From Sphagnum magellanicum (taxonomy: Eukaryota > Streptophyta > Sphagnopsida > Sphagnales > Sphagnaceae): a DNA stretch of 64,000 bases. The notes below the pieces were generated by a model. That model ran no database searches. It had not been told where the DNA came from and saw only the letters and a list, made by a program, of their open reading frames with translations. The stretch lies in NCBI GenBank assembly GCA_021904315.1, contig CM038917.1, positions 1,674,001 through 1,738,000 of the forward strand. Reading direction: 5' to 3'. Shown one piece after another: positions 50,290-61,801 of this stretch (position 1 is its first letter; each line of letters begins with the position of its first letter). A program made the position numbers and the translations under genes.

Positions 50290-52330
50290 GGTTTTTGGAA
50301 TTTCGAGTAGGTGGTTCTTACAAATACAATTTTAGTGCATATTTGGTGAAATTACAAATTTTGCATTGTGCAAATTTTAGCTAAACTAAGCTTGAACAAA
50401 TAGAAAATTGGTTGTGTGTAAGAAAAAAATTTCATTACAAGTTGGCAATATATGCCAATTTATAGCCACACAAAGTGGTGATGTTTACAAAGGCTAATCT
50501 AAAATTTGGTTATGGGGCCTTTGTATTAAAGAGCTCTATGACAATGCACTACTATAGTTTTGTGTTAAAATCTCTCAAGCATGTATGAAATCAGGCCTTT
50601 TTCATTTTAGGGTGACTATCACAATAAGGTGCATTCACAGTAAAAGGAGCCAATAGGCCCTAGGTGCATGTCCTTTCTAAGGACTATGTTTTTTCAAGTT
50701 TGAAACATGGCTTCCATGTTTTGGATAGGGCCCATTATTAAATGATAATGCCAACTTCAAATGTTTAATTCACATATGTTTCCATGAATTTTCAAACAAT
50801 ATGTAATTAAATCTATTTTTTAAGGATAAATTTTCATGTAAATCAAATGTGTAGATTTCAACAAAAGTAAACGTGTCAATATTTTTTTAATAATATGTGT
50901 TTCAAACCTTCGATGATACATTATACATTGACTTTATCAAACTTACTTTTCTTTAATATCATTCCAAATGGAGTGGAACATATTCACAAAAAAAACAAGT
51001 AATGTTATATAACACATTCAATATTCATGAAATTGCAACCTTGCCTTTGTTTATAACAAAATACATGTTTTTTTATTTTGAGGAAATTTTTCAAATTATA
51101 TAGTTTTAATGATCAAAAGCACATTTAGACACTAAAAAATGATTATCATGGATAATTCAAATAAGACATATATTCAAATTTTTAATGATACCATGTTTTC
51201 ATAATTATCAATATATGATCATCCATAATTTTTCAAAATTAATGATTTAGCTTCACATAAGATAAAGGATGTTCAAAATTTTAACACCTTGTACACATCG
51301 AACTGTCCACTTTTTACTATACACTTTATGACTAATCAAACATATCAAAATTACACAAAATTCATTGTCATGAAAATTCATAAGTATACAAACATTTTAA
51401 AAATGATTTCATTAAATTATAATCCTTAAAACTCATGTAATCATTTTTCAAAATCATGGGGTGCAAGATTTTTTGTGTGTACACACAGTCCTTGGCTCCT
51501 TTTATTGTGAATGCACTCAATAGGAGTTTGTGGACATACATACATATGATCTCAAACCCATAATCACAAACCTTTGGATTTACACTTCAAACTCAACCTT
51601 CAAGGCTCTAATTTAAACATTCAAACTTAAACAATTAAACCTCAAAATTTTAGATAGAAAGAAACAAATCTTCAAACATGTAAACACTTAAACATAGAAA
51701 CAAAAACAAACCTTCAAACAAATAAACATTCAAGCACAGGGACAAAAAAAATAGAAATACATATAAACCTTCAATTTCAAACACACAAAAATGGTAGACA
51801 TATAAATAGACCTCAAATTTCAAACACACAAAAATGGCAAATATGTAGACATAATTTCAAACTTCAAACACTTAGACATTTAAGCACATGGACAAAAATG
51901 ACAAACATATAAACAAACCTTCAAATTCAAACACTTACATTCATACCTTCATGTTGATACATTTAAACACATAGACATTTTGTAAAACAAACCTTCAAAC
52001 AAATTCATTTTTAAGACACAATGGCATCTACCTTAAACACACCTTCAAACTCAAGTAGACAAACCTTCAAAATTGGACAAACAATTACACATTCAAACCT
52101 TCAAACTTTGATTCAACTTTTAAACAAATTCAAAGTTGTAAGTTCAAACACAATGGCAAACCTTGAATGACAAACTCAAACATAATGAAAAACCTTCAAC
52201 AATAATTTCCTTAACAAAAAATCACCCAGCTTTAGCCTAAAGGTGTCATCACTTAGACATGGCCCTAGATAAAATGTTGTCATTGGAATTTAATTCAAAA
52301 CTCGCTTAGGTTTTTGGTCCTTCTAATAAT
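50290..52330. other. Non-coding left arm of the hAT element
   Basis: AT-rich, no coding pattern. From about 51550 to 52200 the words CAAACCTTCAAAC, ACATTCAAAC and CAAACACACAAAAATGG recur irregularly, a degenerate satellite-like patch. Subterminal repeats are common in hAT elements and may bind transposase, but I cannot assign binding sites. Confidence 0.4.
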
Positions 52331-52335
52331 AAAAT

Positions 52336-52706
52336 TAAACATCACACAAGAAGGTGTTAAAAGTGTAGAATGTTTAGGAATACATCCCAACAATAGTGTG
52401 CAAATGTTCATTGAGGCGGTTCCTCAATCTTGATTTCATAAAAGAAAAGGTAGAAATTTTTTTTTCATCCTCCACTAACCTCAACACTTGCATTATTACA
52501 ATCTTTGCTAGTTTGAAAATTTTCAAAAATGAATGCCTTAAGATCCAAGAAGCCTCCAATGTCCACCAAAGTTGTGTCAAAGGATTAACATGAAATGGAA
52601 CTTCCATTGCTACAACAATGTTGGATTTCATAGTAATCTTGAATATGCTAGATTGCATATCTACAACACTCGCAAAAAGAATGGATAAGTTCCAAGCATC
52701 ATTCAA
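52336..52706 (-). pseudogene. hAT transposase, C-terminal dimerisation region
   Basis: Minus-strand frame reads MQSSIFKITMKSNIVVAMEV, PLTQLWWTLEASWILRHSFL, then LRLVEDEKKISTFSFMKSRL and RNRLNEHLHTIVGMYSQT. The S.VEDE(R)xFSTLSFMKSRLRNRL pattern is the conserved hAT C-terminal dimerisation motif of the DUF4371/ZNF862-like plant group. It is the end of the transposase whose earlier parts lie at 53.5-56.1 kb. Confidence 0.75.
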
Positions 52707-52969
52707 TGCAATAATGAGATTTAATCAATTACATACGATAATAAAAAATTTCTTTTACATCACCTTGAAACCAATAATAAAGATAACATATCCTCGTAAC
52801 ATCCATCAAATGAAATGCTGGAAATCTTGCAGTTAATTCCAATGTGAGCAATTCAACTATAGCTACAATAGATTTACATTTAACTCATGAAAAATGTGTT
52901 GCATCACAAGCTTAAACACATACACACATGGTAGACCTTAGATTTAGTCCATTTTCAAGATCAAATGTT

Positions 52970-53175
52970 CAATGGCAACAAACTTGGTAGCACCTACATG
53001 TCTACCACTAGCAACAAACCATGGCAACACTTACATGTCTGCCATAGGCAACAAACATGGCAACACCTACATGTCTGGCACTAACAATAAACCATAGCAC
53101 CTATATGTCTGCCACCGACAATAAACCATATTGGCAACACCTACATGTTTGCCACTAGCAACAAAATCCTACATA
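52970..53175. repeat. 45-bp tandem repeat within the hAT element
   Basis: About five copies of GCAACACCTACATGTCTGCCACTAGCAACAAACCAT-like units, each with the core CTACATGTCTGCCA. It separates the transposase C-terminal remnant from the central part. Confidence 0.75.
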
Positions 53176-53539
53176 AAAACTTTTTAATATACAACAACAA
53201 ACTTGTAGCAAAAAATATGTGTGTACAAGGAAGTCTACCTTCAAATGGTACACCTACATTTATGAACAACATAATGTGATAAAGCTACAATAGTAACATC
53301 CTATAATAGAAGTAACAAACAAATACCAACCAACAATTAAACAAAAATTCCATTCCAGTGTCTAGAATTGAAAAACATTCCAAGATGAAATCAAAGGACA
53401 ATTTGAAGATAAAAACTTGAGCATAATGATTTTGCAACATCCACGATATTGCTAAAAATCTTTCTAGAAATTTTTATCTTTTCACCATGGTCATTTGAAC
53501 ATGTAGCCTAGAAAGAGTAAAATAGGATTCAAAACACAA

Positions 53540-54510
53540 AAGATTCAACACCCGAGGTGTTGAAGTCCAATGAATGTGCCTTCCATTTCAGGTGCATTGT
53601 GTTGTGGCTACAGTCCACCAAATCTAAGAATTCTTTGAAAACATCTGACACATACTTTGTGTCAAGATTTGAATAGTGGGAATAGAGCTATCCTTGGCAA
53701 ATTTTAGTGGCTGCAACATAATCACAAACAAAAACATTTCACTTTTGCACAAATATGATTAGTGCATGGATTGTTTCCAGCATAGGCAACAAACAAGATA
53801 AAGTAATTAGCAAATTCACATCACAAAGGAGCTCAAAGTAAACCTTGGGAGCCATGAGAAATGGACTATTTTCAACCATTTTTGCAACTAATGGCATGTA
53901 CATTAACATAACTCGTTTTGCCAAACTAAACATGTTCATCTAACATGTTTTGACATTCCATAAAATCTTGTTCCCCTTCATTTTTATCAAATTTACAAGC
54001 TTTGGAAACTTAGTGTGCCTTTTGGGGTTATGGAAAAAAAAAATAATAAAGTGACTAGGGCAAATTTTCTATGCGCTTCACAATAGGAGTCTGAAATAAA
54101 ATTTGCATTGTTAAATTGGTGTGATGTGCCATGCAATGAATGCCTTCCAAATGGAGGGGCAAACTTATTTTGGATTTAGCAAATAACACCATTTCGCACC
54201 CCCTAAAAAACATTGACACCGTCATCCCCAAAAGACATCAATTTTCCAACAACATTTACATTAGACACACCCTCCCCTCTTCTTTTAGAGCACCTACGAT
54301 AATCTTAGTTAAATTATTTGAGCCCCCACCTTCAGTGACTTGCTCTATATAAATAAGAATAGGCAAGCGACACCAATCTTGAACCACATAGGAATGAATT
54401 GAAATCCATGATTGGTTATCAATTGTAGTGACCTCATCACAAAAAAGGGAAAGATATCTTGAACTTGCAACGACCTCTTTCATATTCTTAATCATTTGCT
54501 TATGTAGACA
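53540..54510 (-). pseudogene. hAT transposase, central catalytic region (broken)
   Basis: Beginning just inside the solo LTR: MIKNMKEVVASSRYLSLFCD then EVTTIDNQSWISIHSYVVQD (first catalytic Asp in CDEVT), KLMSFGDDGVNVF (second Asp region, usual form FGADGVNVFQG), a shifted segment GIHCMAHHTNLTMQIL (conserved H-C-x-A-H), and KRVMLMYMPLVAKM further on. Several stops and at least two shifts. The RNase H-like layout and motifs match DUF4371-containing hAT transposases of plants. Confidence 0.75.
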
Positions 54511-55425
54511 TTTGATGTTGTAACCTTAGCCTTGGGCTCACGACCAAGGCAAGGGCTTGCAATGTTGCGGGCCAAGAAGGAAGCCCGGGAATGAAGGAAA
54601 GTGTGAGGGAATGAACCCTCACACTCCCAAAGGAGCTTCCACTTTGGGAGTTAGAGTCCCGGTGGACTCTCGGTGGACTCCCGAATGTTTAGAGAGTGAT
54701 CGCAAGGGTCAAAGCCCAATGGCTCGAAGAGTTATTTATGCCATTGGAAAGCTATTGAAAAGTAGATGTCTAAAATGGGCTCGCATCACCCATTTAGACA
54801 TTTGAAACACAAGTTATGGCCAAAAGAAGGGCCGGGAGTCAAATTGGCAGTTTAACTCCCGACCACTAAAAGTTGGGAATCGACCTGATTTCCTTGTGTG
54901 CAAGTGGCGTGCGACATACCATTGAAAAGATTTTGACAAGGGCTACAACTTTGTTTTAGACCTCATTTTAATCAGAGGTTTGCACACAAAGTTATGGGGC
55001 CCCAAAGTCGCGAGAGTCCTAACTTTGGCGATTTCGGGACTCCCACTTGGGAGTCCTAGGACAAAAAGTCATTTGGATGTGGGCCTTGTGGAGAGGCATA
55101 GAATATACTATAAAGGGGGAAGGTGATGGTTTCCCCCAAGTCCGGGCCATGGTGAGTCTTGTGAGTCTGAGTTTGCCCGTGGCTTGTCTTAGCACCAAAA
55201 GTGCTCCAACTATGCACTAACCACCTTGTGTTGGTTTTGTGCAAGTCCGTGTGAGTAATTCATGTTTGTCACTTTTCCTAGTCACATTTCGAAGCTCTAG
55301 CACACCCCTCTACCCCTTCAAAGTGTTGCGAGCCAGGGAACATGCCCCAACTCCTTGTTTTTCCGATGTCTTTAGTTTGGACTCACATTTGAGTCCATTA
55401 AAGAGCTTGGGGGTGCATCATTTGA
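54511..55425 (+). mobile_element. Solo LTR, 905 bp, with 5-bp target duplication TTTGA
   Basis: LTR 54516-55420 begins TGTTGTAACC and ends GGTGCATCA (TG...CA), flanked by TTTGA at 54511-54515 and 55421-55425. It interrupts the hAT transposase between its zinc-finger N-terminus and catalytic part. It is less AT-rich than the hAT around it and has no coding capacity. A plausible TATA-like stretch (ACTATAAAGGGG at about 55108) points to transcription on the plus strand. It differs from the chromovirus LTRs nearby, so it comes from another family, possibly Ty1/copia or Ty3; not determined. Confidence 0.85.
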
Positions 55426-56062
55426 CCATAACCCAACCAGAAGAGTCATTCTAGTGATTCTTTGGCTTCATGAGAACATTTAGAAAAGAAAATAACGATT
55501 TCATAACTTCAAACTCCAACATAGGTGTGCCATGTTGCAATAGATGCAAAATAATGGCAAATTATTCCCTTTTTATTCCTTTCTCCCCCTTGAAACCTCC
55601 TTGAATCACATGTTCAACAATTGTGATACAATTTTGTTGAGAATAGGTTACCTCATTTTTTGCACGATTGCACTTTTTGTCGACATAAAATTCCCCTTAC
55701 TTCTGGCCCAAATGTGGCATGTCTCAAACCGCCTTAATTTTTCCTACATGCTTTTTAAAAGTGTCAAATTTTAACCCCAAAATCACATCCTTCCCCTTCG
55801 CAATTAAACAAACAATGCATTTACCACAATGGATTTCACCAAAATCATTTTTTAACATTTTGGCCCACAAAAATTGTAACCCATATTTCATTGCACTTGC
55901 AAGATACATCATAGTTTCTTTTTTGCTTCTTCGACATGAGTTTGTTAATCTCCTTTGGGAGAACATGGACCTCAAACAAGTCAAGTGCAAAAGGAACGAA
56001 AATTGGTAGTCTACTCGAACATACAATTGCACTATTAGGTTGCTACAGCTTGAATCCAAGTT
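55426..56062 (-). pseudogene. hAT transposase, N-terminal BED-like zinc finger region
   Basis: Minus-strand frame reads YLASAMKYGLQFLWAKMLKN, DFGEIHCGKCIVCLIAKGKD, VILGLKFDTFKKHVGKIKAV and continues through stops toward KCNRAKNEV-like sequence. The C-x2-C ... H pattern with W/F before it is that of a degenerate BED zinc finger, which binds transposon ends. This is the transposase 5' end; the start codon is not identifiable. Confidence 0.65.
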
Positions 56063-56323
56063 CGATTCTACTTTGCTACCATTAGACCTTACCTCAGAAA
56101 AGGAGATAAATCAACAAAATCAACTCGATTTTAAAAAGAAAGGTAACACATTATCTACCATTTTGTGCTTCCCTATCGGTGCTATCAAAAATTACATCAT
56201 TCATTCACATTTAGCGCACAATAGATACTTGAAATTTCTAGAACAACAAACCGCCAAATGTACACAATAGAAAAAAAAATGTTCCAAAACAATTGAACAC
56301 ATTATGACGTGTGCTCAAGTGAC
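56063..56323. other. hAT 5' segment before the chromovirus insertion
   Basis: Remaining upstream part of the hAT element on the minus strand; no coding signal. The chromovirus target duplication CATTG occupies 56324-56328 and 61797-61801. Confidence 0.5.
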
Positions 56324-56328
56324 CATTG

Positions 56329-56684
56329 TGTTGCAGACGGCAACTCACACAAGACTCGGAATAACACTCTAAGCTCCAAAACTAGAACTAGTAACACTCA
56401 AAGCGAGAAAGCTAGAAGAGCAAGTACAACTGGTGTTGACGAAAGTGAGGGACAATGTCTCGAGGCTCTCTATTCATACTGTTAGGACGCTACTGGGAAA
56501 CTCTAAAGTTGGAAAGTTGGCACCGCCTCCAAGTTCGGAAAAGTCCGCACCATCACCGTTATTGTCACATCCGCGACATTTAGGGAGAAGTCCGCACCGT
56601 TTCCCAGTTGGGAAAAGTTCGCACCGCCTCCCAGTTGGGAAAAGTCCGCACCGTCACTGTCCGTCACCGTCACGTCTGTGACAT
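56329..56684 (-). repeat. Chromovirus 3' LTR
   Basis: 356 bp; on the element strand it starts TGTCAC and ends GCAACA. Preceded on the left by the duplication CATTG (56324-56328). Contains two to three 27-bp tandem units with CAGTTGGGAAAAGTCCGCACC. Pairs with 61442-61796. Confidence 0.9.
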
Positions 56685-56699
56685 CACCCCCCCCCTTCA
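56685..56699 (-). promoter_or_regulatory. Polypurine tract of the chromovirus
   Basis: On the element strand TTGAAGGGGGGGGTGA lies immediately before the 3' LTR, the expected primer site for plus-strand DNA synthesis. The eight-G run is clear. Confidence 0.75.
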
Positions 56700-56819
56700 A
56701 GCAACGAGTTCCCACGAGTTGTTCTATTTATCTTATAAAAAACAGAAACAAAAATCTATTACAAGAAGTCCATGGGTACAGCCTGATTTGGTGCTAGTGT
56801 TGATCCAGACGTGTTGGAT

Positions 56820-59800
56820 TCAAATATCTTTGGCACTCGGTTTTGTCGGGTATTGACGATGAAATTTTTTGATCATTTTGGGAGCGTTAGCAAGATTAGT
56901 AGCCGGTTCCCAAGTTCGCTCGCTTACTTCATAGCCCTGCCAATGTACAAGATATTCTAATCTCCTTTGATTGATGCAGGAGTCAATGATCTTAAAAACT
57001 TCAAATTCTTCTTCTCTGTTGATCTCGATTAGTGGCGGAGGTGCTGGCAACCGTCCTGGAATAGTCGATTTTCTATACGGTTCAAGCAAGGAAACATGAA
57101 ACACTGGATGAATTTTCATAGATGATGGCAGGTCCAACATGTATGCTACCTCGTTGATTTGCTTACTCACGTGAAAAGGTCCAAGACGACGATAGTCAAG
57201 TTTGTCACTTGGTCGGCGAGTCTTCAAATTGCGACGTAAAAGCCAGACTTTATCTCCAACTGAGATGTTCGGATTTTGCTTTCGAAATTTGTCTACATTT
57301 CTCTTCTGCCGCTCTTGAGCTTCTACAAGCCTTGCCTTCATGTCATTGTGGATTTCCAAAAGTCTGGTGACCAGATCTTGCGCAACCGGATTCTTTGCCA
57401 AACTCAAGTTCAAAGAGTCAAATCATGGATGATGTCCATAGTTTGCGAAGAACAGAGTTTGGTGGATGGACTCCTGAAATGTATTGTTATAGGCAAACTC
57501 TGCGACTAGAAGTAGATCCACCCAATCGTCTTGATGGTAGTTGATGAAGCACCTTAAATACTGCTCTAATACTTGATTCACTTATTCGGTTTGTCCATCT
57601 GTCTGAGGATGATACGCTGATGATAAATTGATCTTCATTTGTAAGATTTTGAACAAGGATTGCCAGAACTTGGACGTGAACTGCGTACCACGATCAGAGA
57701 TGATGTCGTCGGGAAGTCCATGATATTTGTACACATTCTCCAAGAAAAGTTGTGCCGTTGCTTTACCTGTGATAGTCTTGTTGCAAGGAACGAAGTGTGC
57801 CATCTTTGTCAAGCGGTCCACCACAACAAAAACTGAATCAAAAGATTTGGACTTTGGAAGGTCCACAATGAAGTCTATGGATGTCCATGGGGTTTTTGGA
57901 ATCAACAGCGGTTGAAGTAACTCGTATGGCCGATGATGAGGGATCTTGGATCTAGAGCAGGTGTCACACATTGTGACATAGTCCTTCACGGTTTTCCACA
58001 TTTGGGGCCACCAAAAGTCTCTGGATATCAGCTCCATAGTCTTGTTGTAACCAAAGTGTCCTGCTGATGGAGAGTCGTGTCGAGACTGGAACACTCGGAG
58101 TTGGCATGGACCTTCAGGGACATAAAGTAGTCCCTGGTAGTATAACAACCCATCCTGGAACTGGAATCTTGGATCAGCATCATGCGATCTGGAAACCTGT
58201 GAATTGGAAGTAGGTTGATTCGGGGATTCTAAATCTATAACCTCTGAGCCTGGACTTGGAAATCCTTTAGGATTGAAAATGTCGGCATTGTTCTTCAATT
58301 TCAAGGCCAAAGGGTCGAATTTTAAACTTACTCGGATATCTTGGAGAAAAGATGCATCCACCGAAGTTGTGGTGCGCACACTCTTCAGCTGAAGTTGCTT
58401 AGGCTTGATAAGGGTAGTCTTTTGTTGGTCGTAAGCTGCATCTCCTTCCCTGGGTGCAAGATACACTCGTCGGGAAAGAGCATCGGACCGAATTTGCTTG
58501 GAACCAGGGCGGTACGTGATGACAAAGTTAAAGCGCGAAAGCGATATGCTCCAACGAGCTTGTCGTCAATTCAATACCTTGGCAGACATGAAGTATTCAA
58601 GGTTCTTGTGATCGGTGTAGACCGTGACCGGATGTTGAGCTCCTTCAAGAAAATGACGCCATTCTTGGAACAAGTTGACAATGGCTAAGAGCTCCTTGTC
58701 GTGGATCTCATAATTGATCTCGGCAGCAGTAATTTTTCGTGAGTGAAACGCGATAGGATGGAGGCGTCCGTCTTTGTCGGGTTGTGAAAGGATTGCTCCA
58801 AGGGCAAAGTCAGAAGCATCCGTTTGCTTCTGGAAACTAGGATGCGTCAGAATAGGTGCCATTGTAAACGCCTTCTTCAGAGTTTCAAATGCTTGGTCTG
58901 CTTCCGCATTCCACTCGAGCTTGTCTTTGCGAGTCAATCGGGTCAATGGAGCAGTAATCTTGGAATAGTTTCGGATGAAGATTCGATTGAAGTTTGCAAA
59001 ACCGAGGAAGCATTGTACGTCTCGAACAGTAGCCAGTTTCTTCCACTCAGTGACTGTCCGAATCTTCTTTGGGTCCATGGATAGACCCTCTCCAGAAATG
59101 ATGTAGCCCAAGAATTCGACTTGGGGTTGGTGGAAAACACATTTCTCCAGCTTGGCGTATAGTCCAGCAGTGCGTAGCTTTTCCAATACTAGCCGGACAT
59201 GGTTGATGTGCTCTTCTTCATTCTTGGAGAAAACCAATATGTCGTCGAGATAACAAACAACAAAATCATCTAGAAATTCTCGGAATACGTCATTCATCAA
59301 ATGTTGAAAGATGACAGGTGCATTGGTAAGACCAAAAGGCATGACATTGTATTCAAAGTGTCTATACCTAGTTCGGAATGTCGTCTTCCATTCGTCACCT
59401 TCCTTGATACGTACTAGGTTGTATGCTCCACGAAGATCAATCTTGGTGTGGATCTTTGCTTGACCGAGTTGGTCAAGAAGTCTTGAAATAAGCGGCAATG
59501 GATACCGGTTCTTGATTGTGACCTTGTTTAGTCCACAATAGTCCACGCACATCCGAAGGGAGCCGTCTTTCTTCTTGACAAATAGGATAGGAGCTCCAGC
59601 AGGTGACTTGGAATGTCAAATGAAGTTCTTCGCGAGATTTTCATCAAGGTAATCTCGCAATGTAGCAAGCTCGTTCTGGGAGAGGCTGTAGATTGGACCA
59701 AAGGGAGGTTGCGCACCTTCTTGGAGTTCGATGCCACAATCATAAGGTCGATGCTGAGGAAGTGTATCAGCGTTCTTCTTCTCAAACACGTCTCGATACT

Positions 59801-60460
59801 CTTCATATTCTGCTGGTAACTTGGTTGGTTTTTGAACAGGTTGAGATGTCGGAATTGCATAAATTGCAAAGATATTTCCATTCTTGGTAGCCCTCATAAA
59901 GGCTCGAGCACCGACCATCAATGGAACTTTGACCGCAGACCCTTGGACTTGGTAAGGATATGGGTTTGGGACATTTCTAGGGTGTCTAGACGAAACATGA
60001 GAAGCTATGGTTCGATATGTTAATTTTCGCTTTTCCCAATCTATATCCGGGTTAATCTTTTCTAACCAAGAGAGACCTAAGACGAGAGGATTAGAAGGAG
60101 AACTAATGATATTGAATACAATAGTACTTCAGTGCCCTTCTAGGATAATGTCTAAGGGTTTAGTTTCGTGAGTGACATCTCCTGAAATCAAGGGCCTACC
60201 ATCGATAACCTCTACTGTCACAGGGCATTTTTTAGGGACTATAGGAAGATTATGACGTTTTACAAGATTTTTATCAATAAAACAAGCAGAGGTTCCGAAA
60301 TCTAACAAGGCTTTAACTTTTATGCTATGTGGATGAAAATCTATTTTAAGTGGGATATTAAAACAACGAGAAGGTTCAAAGGATAAAATAGGACCTGATG
60401 TCATGGCAACATTTGTCAGCCGCACGGTCCCTAATGTGGCTGGCTGCTGTCGTTTTCCGA
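56820..60460 (-). pseudogene. Chromovirus Pol (PR-RT-RNaseH-IN-chromodomain), broken
   Basis: One frame from about 60460 to the stop at 56820. Protease near 60290-60320 reads LLDFGTSACFID, with Phe where Asp-Ser/Thr-Gly is expected. RT carries [34 protein letters not shown] and the catalytic YLDD (about 59245). RNase H has [12 protein letters not shown] and [10 protein letters not shown]. Integrase has an H-H-C-C region (CDTCSRSK) and catalytic Asp/Asp/Glu in VDLPKSK, SDRGTQF and DGQTE. The chromodomain EVFKIIDSCINQRRLEYLVH then WQGYEVSERTWEP ends the protein. Stops occur near 60127, 59614, 58567, 57583 and 57420; those I checked fit C-to-T or G-to-A changes. Described only; not reconstructed. 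Confidence 0.9.
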
Positions 60461-61417
60461 CTCGATTTCCTCGTGTCTTGGCTCAGAAGTGCTTGACGTG
60501 TACCGAAATTTGTGCGCCTTTGACCCCTGAGGTTTCAAAGGGCAGTTGTTTAAGTTGTGGTCCTTGCCTCCACAATAAAAACACAAGTGCTCCTTGCGAC
60601 ATCGTTCTTTCTCTTCTTCGGTTAGCTTCCTAACTCTCGAAGTGTCGATTTGCATGGGCTCTGGGGTCGAAGTGCTTGAAGATGTTTGGCGGATTGGAGC
60701 TGTGTAATCTGTTCGATTTGATCCAAAGAGCAATCGTCGCTCCTATCGTTGCTCAAACAGCCGGTTGTCGCAGTCGATTGCTTGAATAATGGCTTCCGAC
60801 AGAGTAGTTGGTTTGGGCAAGTTCAGCAACAAGGTTTTGATATCGTTGCGGAGTCCCCATTGAAACATGGTGATGAGAGCCGTGTCGTTCCAATCGAAGT
60901 CACATGCAAGTTGTTGAAATTTTGCAACATATGCTGAAGCTGGGCGCGATCGTTGTTACAGTGTTCGAAGTTTTGTTGTTGCTATAAGGGCTCGATCTCT
61001 CTCTCCAAACGTTCTGCTGAATTCTTCCAAGAATTGATCAAGGTCTGCCAAAAGTGGAGAATCTTTCTCCAATAGTGACGAAAACCAAGATAACGCAGTT
61101 CCGGTGAGCAGTGATCCAATGAGTCCAACTTGTGTTTCTTCTATTGCGTATCTGTGTGGTTGGAGACGAAAGACAAGTCGAACTTGATTGACAAAATCTC
61201 AAAGTTTTGTACGATCTCCGTCAAACTTCTCTGGCAAGTTTACTCGAGGTTCTTTTGGTGCTTGTGGAACTGGATTTGCTATGGAAGTTGGAACATGGAT
61301 TGGAGCGCGAGCAACTTGGAGATGTTCCATGGCGTTTCGTAGGTTGGCATTCTCTTGTTGTAGTTGTTGCAGCATGGAAACCACGTCATGCATCTAGATG
61401 TTGGAAGCGTCACCCAT
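60431..61417 (-). pseudogene. Chromovirus Gag with CCHC zinc knuckle, broken
   Basis: ATG at 61415-61417 lies only about 25 bases inside the 5' LTR. Recognisable parts: LQQLQQENANLRNAMEHLQV coiled-coil start, PRVNLPEKFDGDRTKL, the capsid-like TALSWFSSLLEKDSPLLADL, and the nucleocapsid knuckle CFYCGGKDHNLNNCP (C-x2-C-x4-H-x4-C) at about 60545-60590. Stops at about 61396, 60985 and 60741 break it. The Gag frame ends with TAG at 60431-60433; Pol uses the -1 frame. Confidence 0.85.
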
Positions 61418-61441
61418 CTTGGTAGTGGACTCTCGTCAAAC

Positions 61442-61796
61442 TATTGCGGACGGCAACTCACACAAGACTCGGAATAACATTCTAAGCTCCAAAATTAGAA
61501 CTAGTAACACTCGAAGTGAGAAAGCTAGAAGAGTAAGTACAACTGGTGTTGACGAAAGTGAGGGACAATGTCTTGAGGCTCTCTATTCATATTGTTAGGA
61601 CACTATTGGGAAACTCTACAGTTGGAAAGTTGGCACCGCCTCCAAGTTCGAAAAAGTTCGCACCGTCACTGTTACTGTCACGTCCGCGACATTTAGGGAG
61701 AAGTCCGCACCGTTTCCCAGTTGGGAAAAGTCCACACCACCTCCCAATTGGGAAAAGTCCGCACCATCACTGTCCGTCACCGTCACGTCCGTGACA
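61442..61796 (-). repeat. Chromovirus 5' LTR
   Basis: 355 bp, partner of 56329-56684; ends in GCAATA where the other LTR has GCAACA. Followed on the right by the duplication CATTG (61797-61801). By eye about 24 of 355 positions differ between the two LTRs, all but one of them transitions. Confidence 0.9.
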
Positions 61797-61801
61797 CATT
61801 G

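Larger units (their letters stand above)
56329..61796 (-). mobile_element. Ty3 (Metaviridae) chromovirus LTR retrotransposon, 5,468 bp, inactive
   Basis: Full-length by structure: two LTRs of 356 and 355 bp, CATTG target duplication on both sides, polypurine tract next to the 3' LTR, and minus-strand Gag-Pol with CCHC knuckle, protease, reverse transcriptase, RNase H, integrase and a C-terminal chromodomain (order PR-RT-RH-IN-CHD). At least eight premature stops plus an altered protease active site mean it cannot move alone. Integrase wording (FVVVDRLTKMAHFVPC) and the Gag/Pol frame change differ from the commonest seed-plant lineages; a Tcn1-like chromovirus, known from non-seed plants, is a possibility I cannot confirm. 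Confidence 0.92.

Noticed and set aside
57276..61598. Plus-strand frames across the chromovirus
   Set aside because: Antisense of Gag-Pol; no independent coding evidence.
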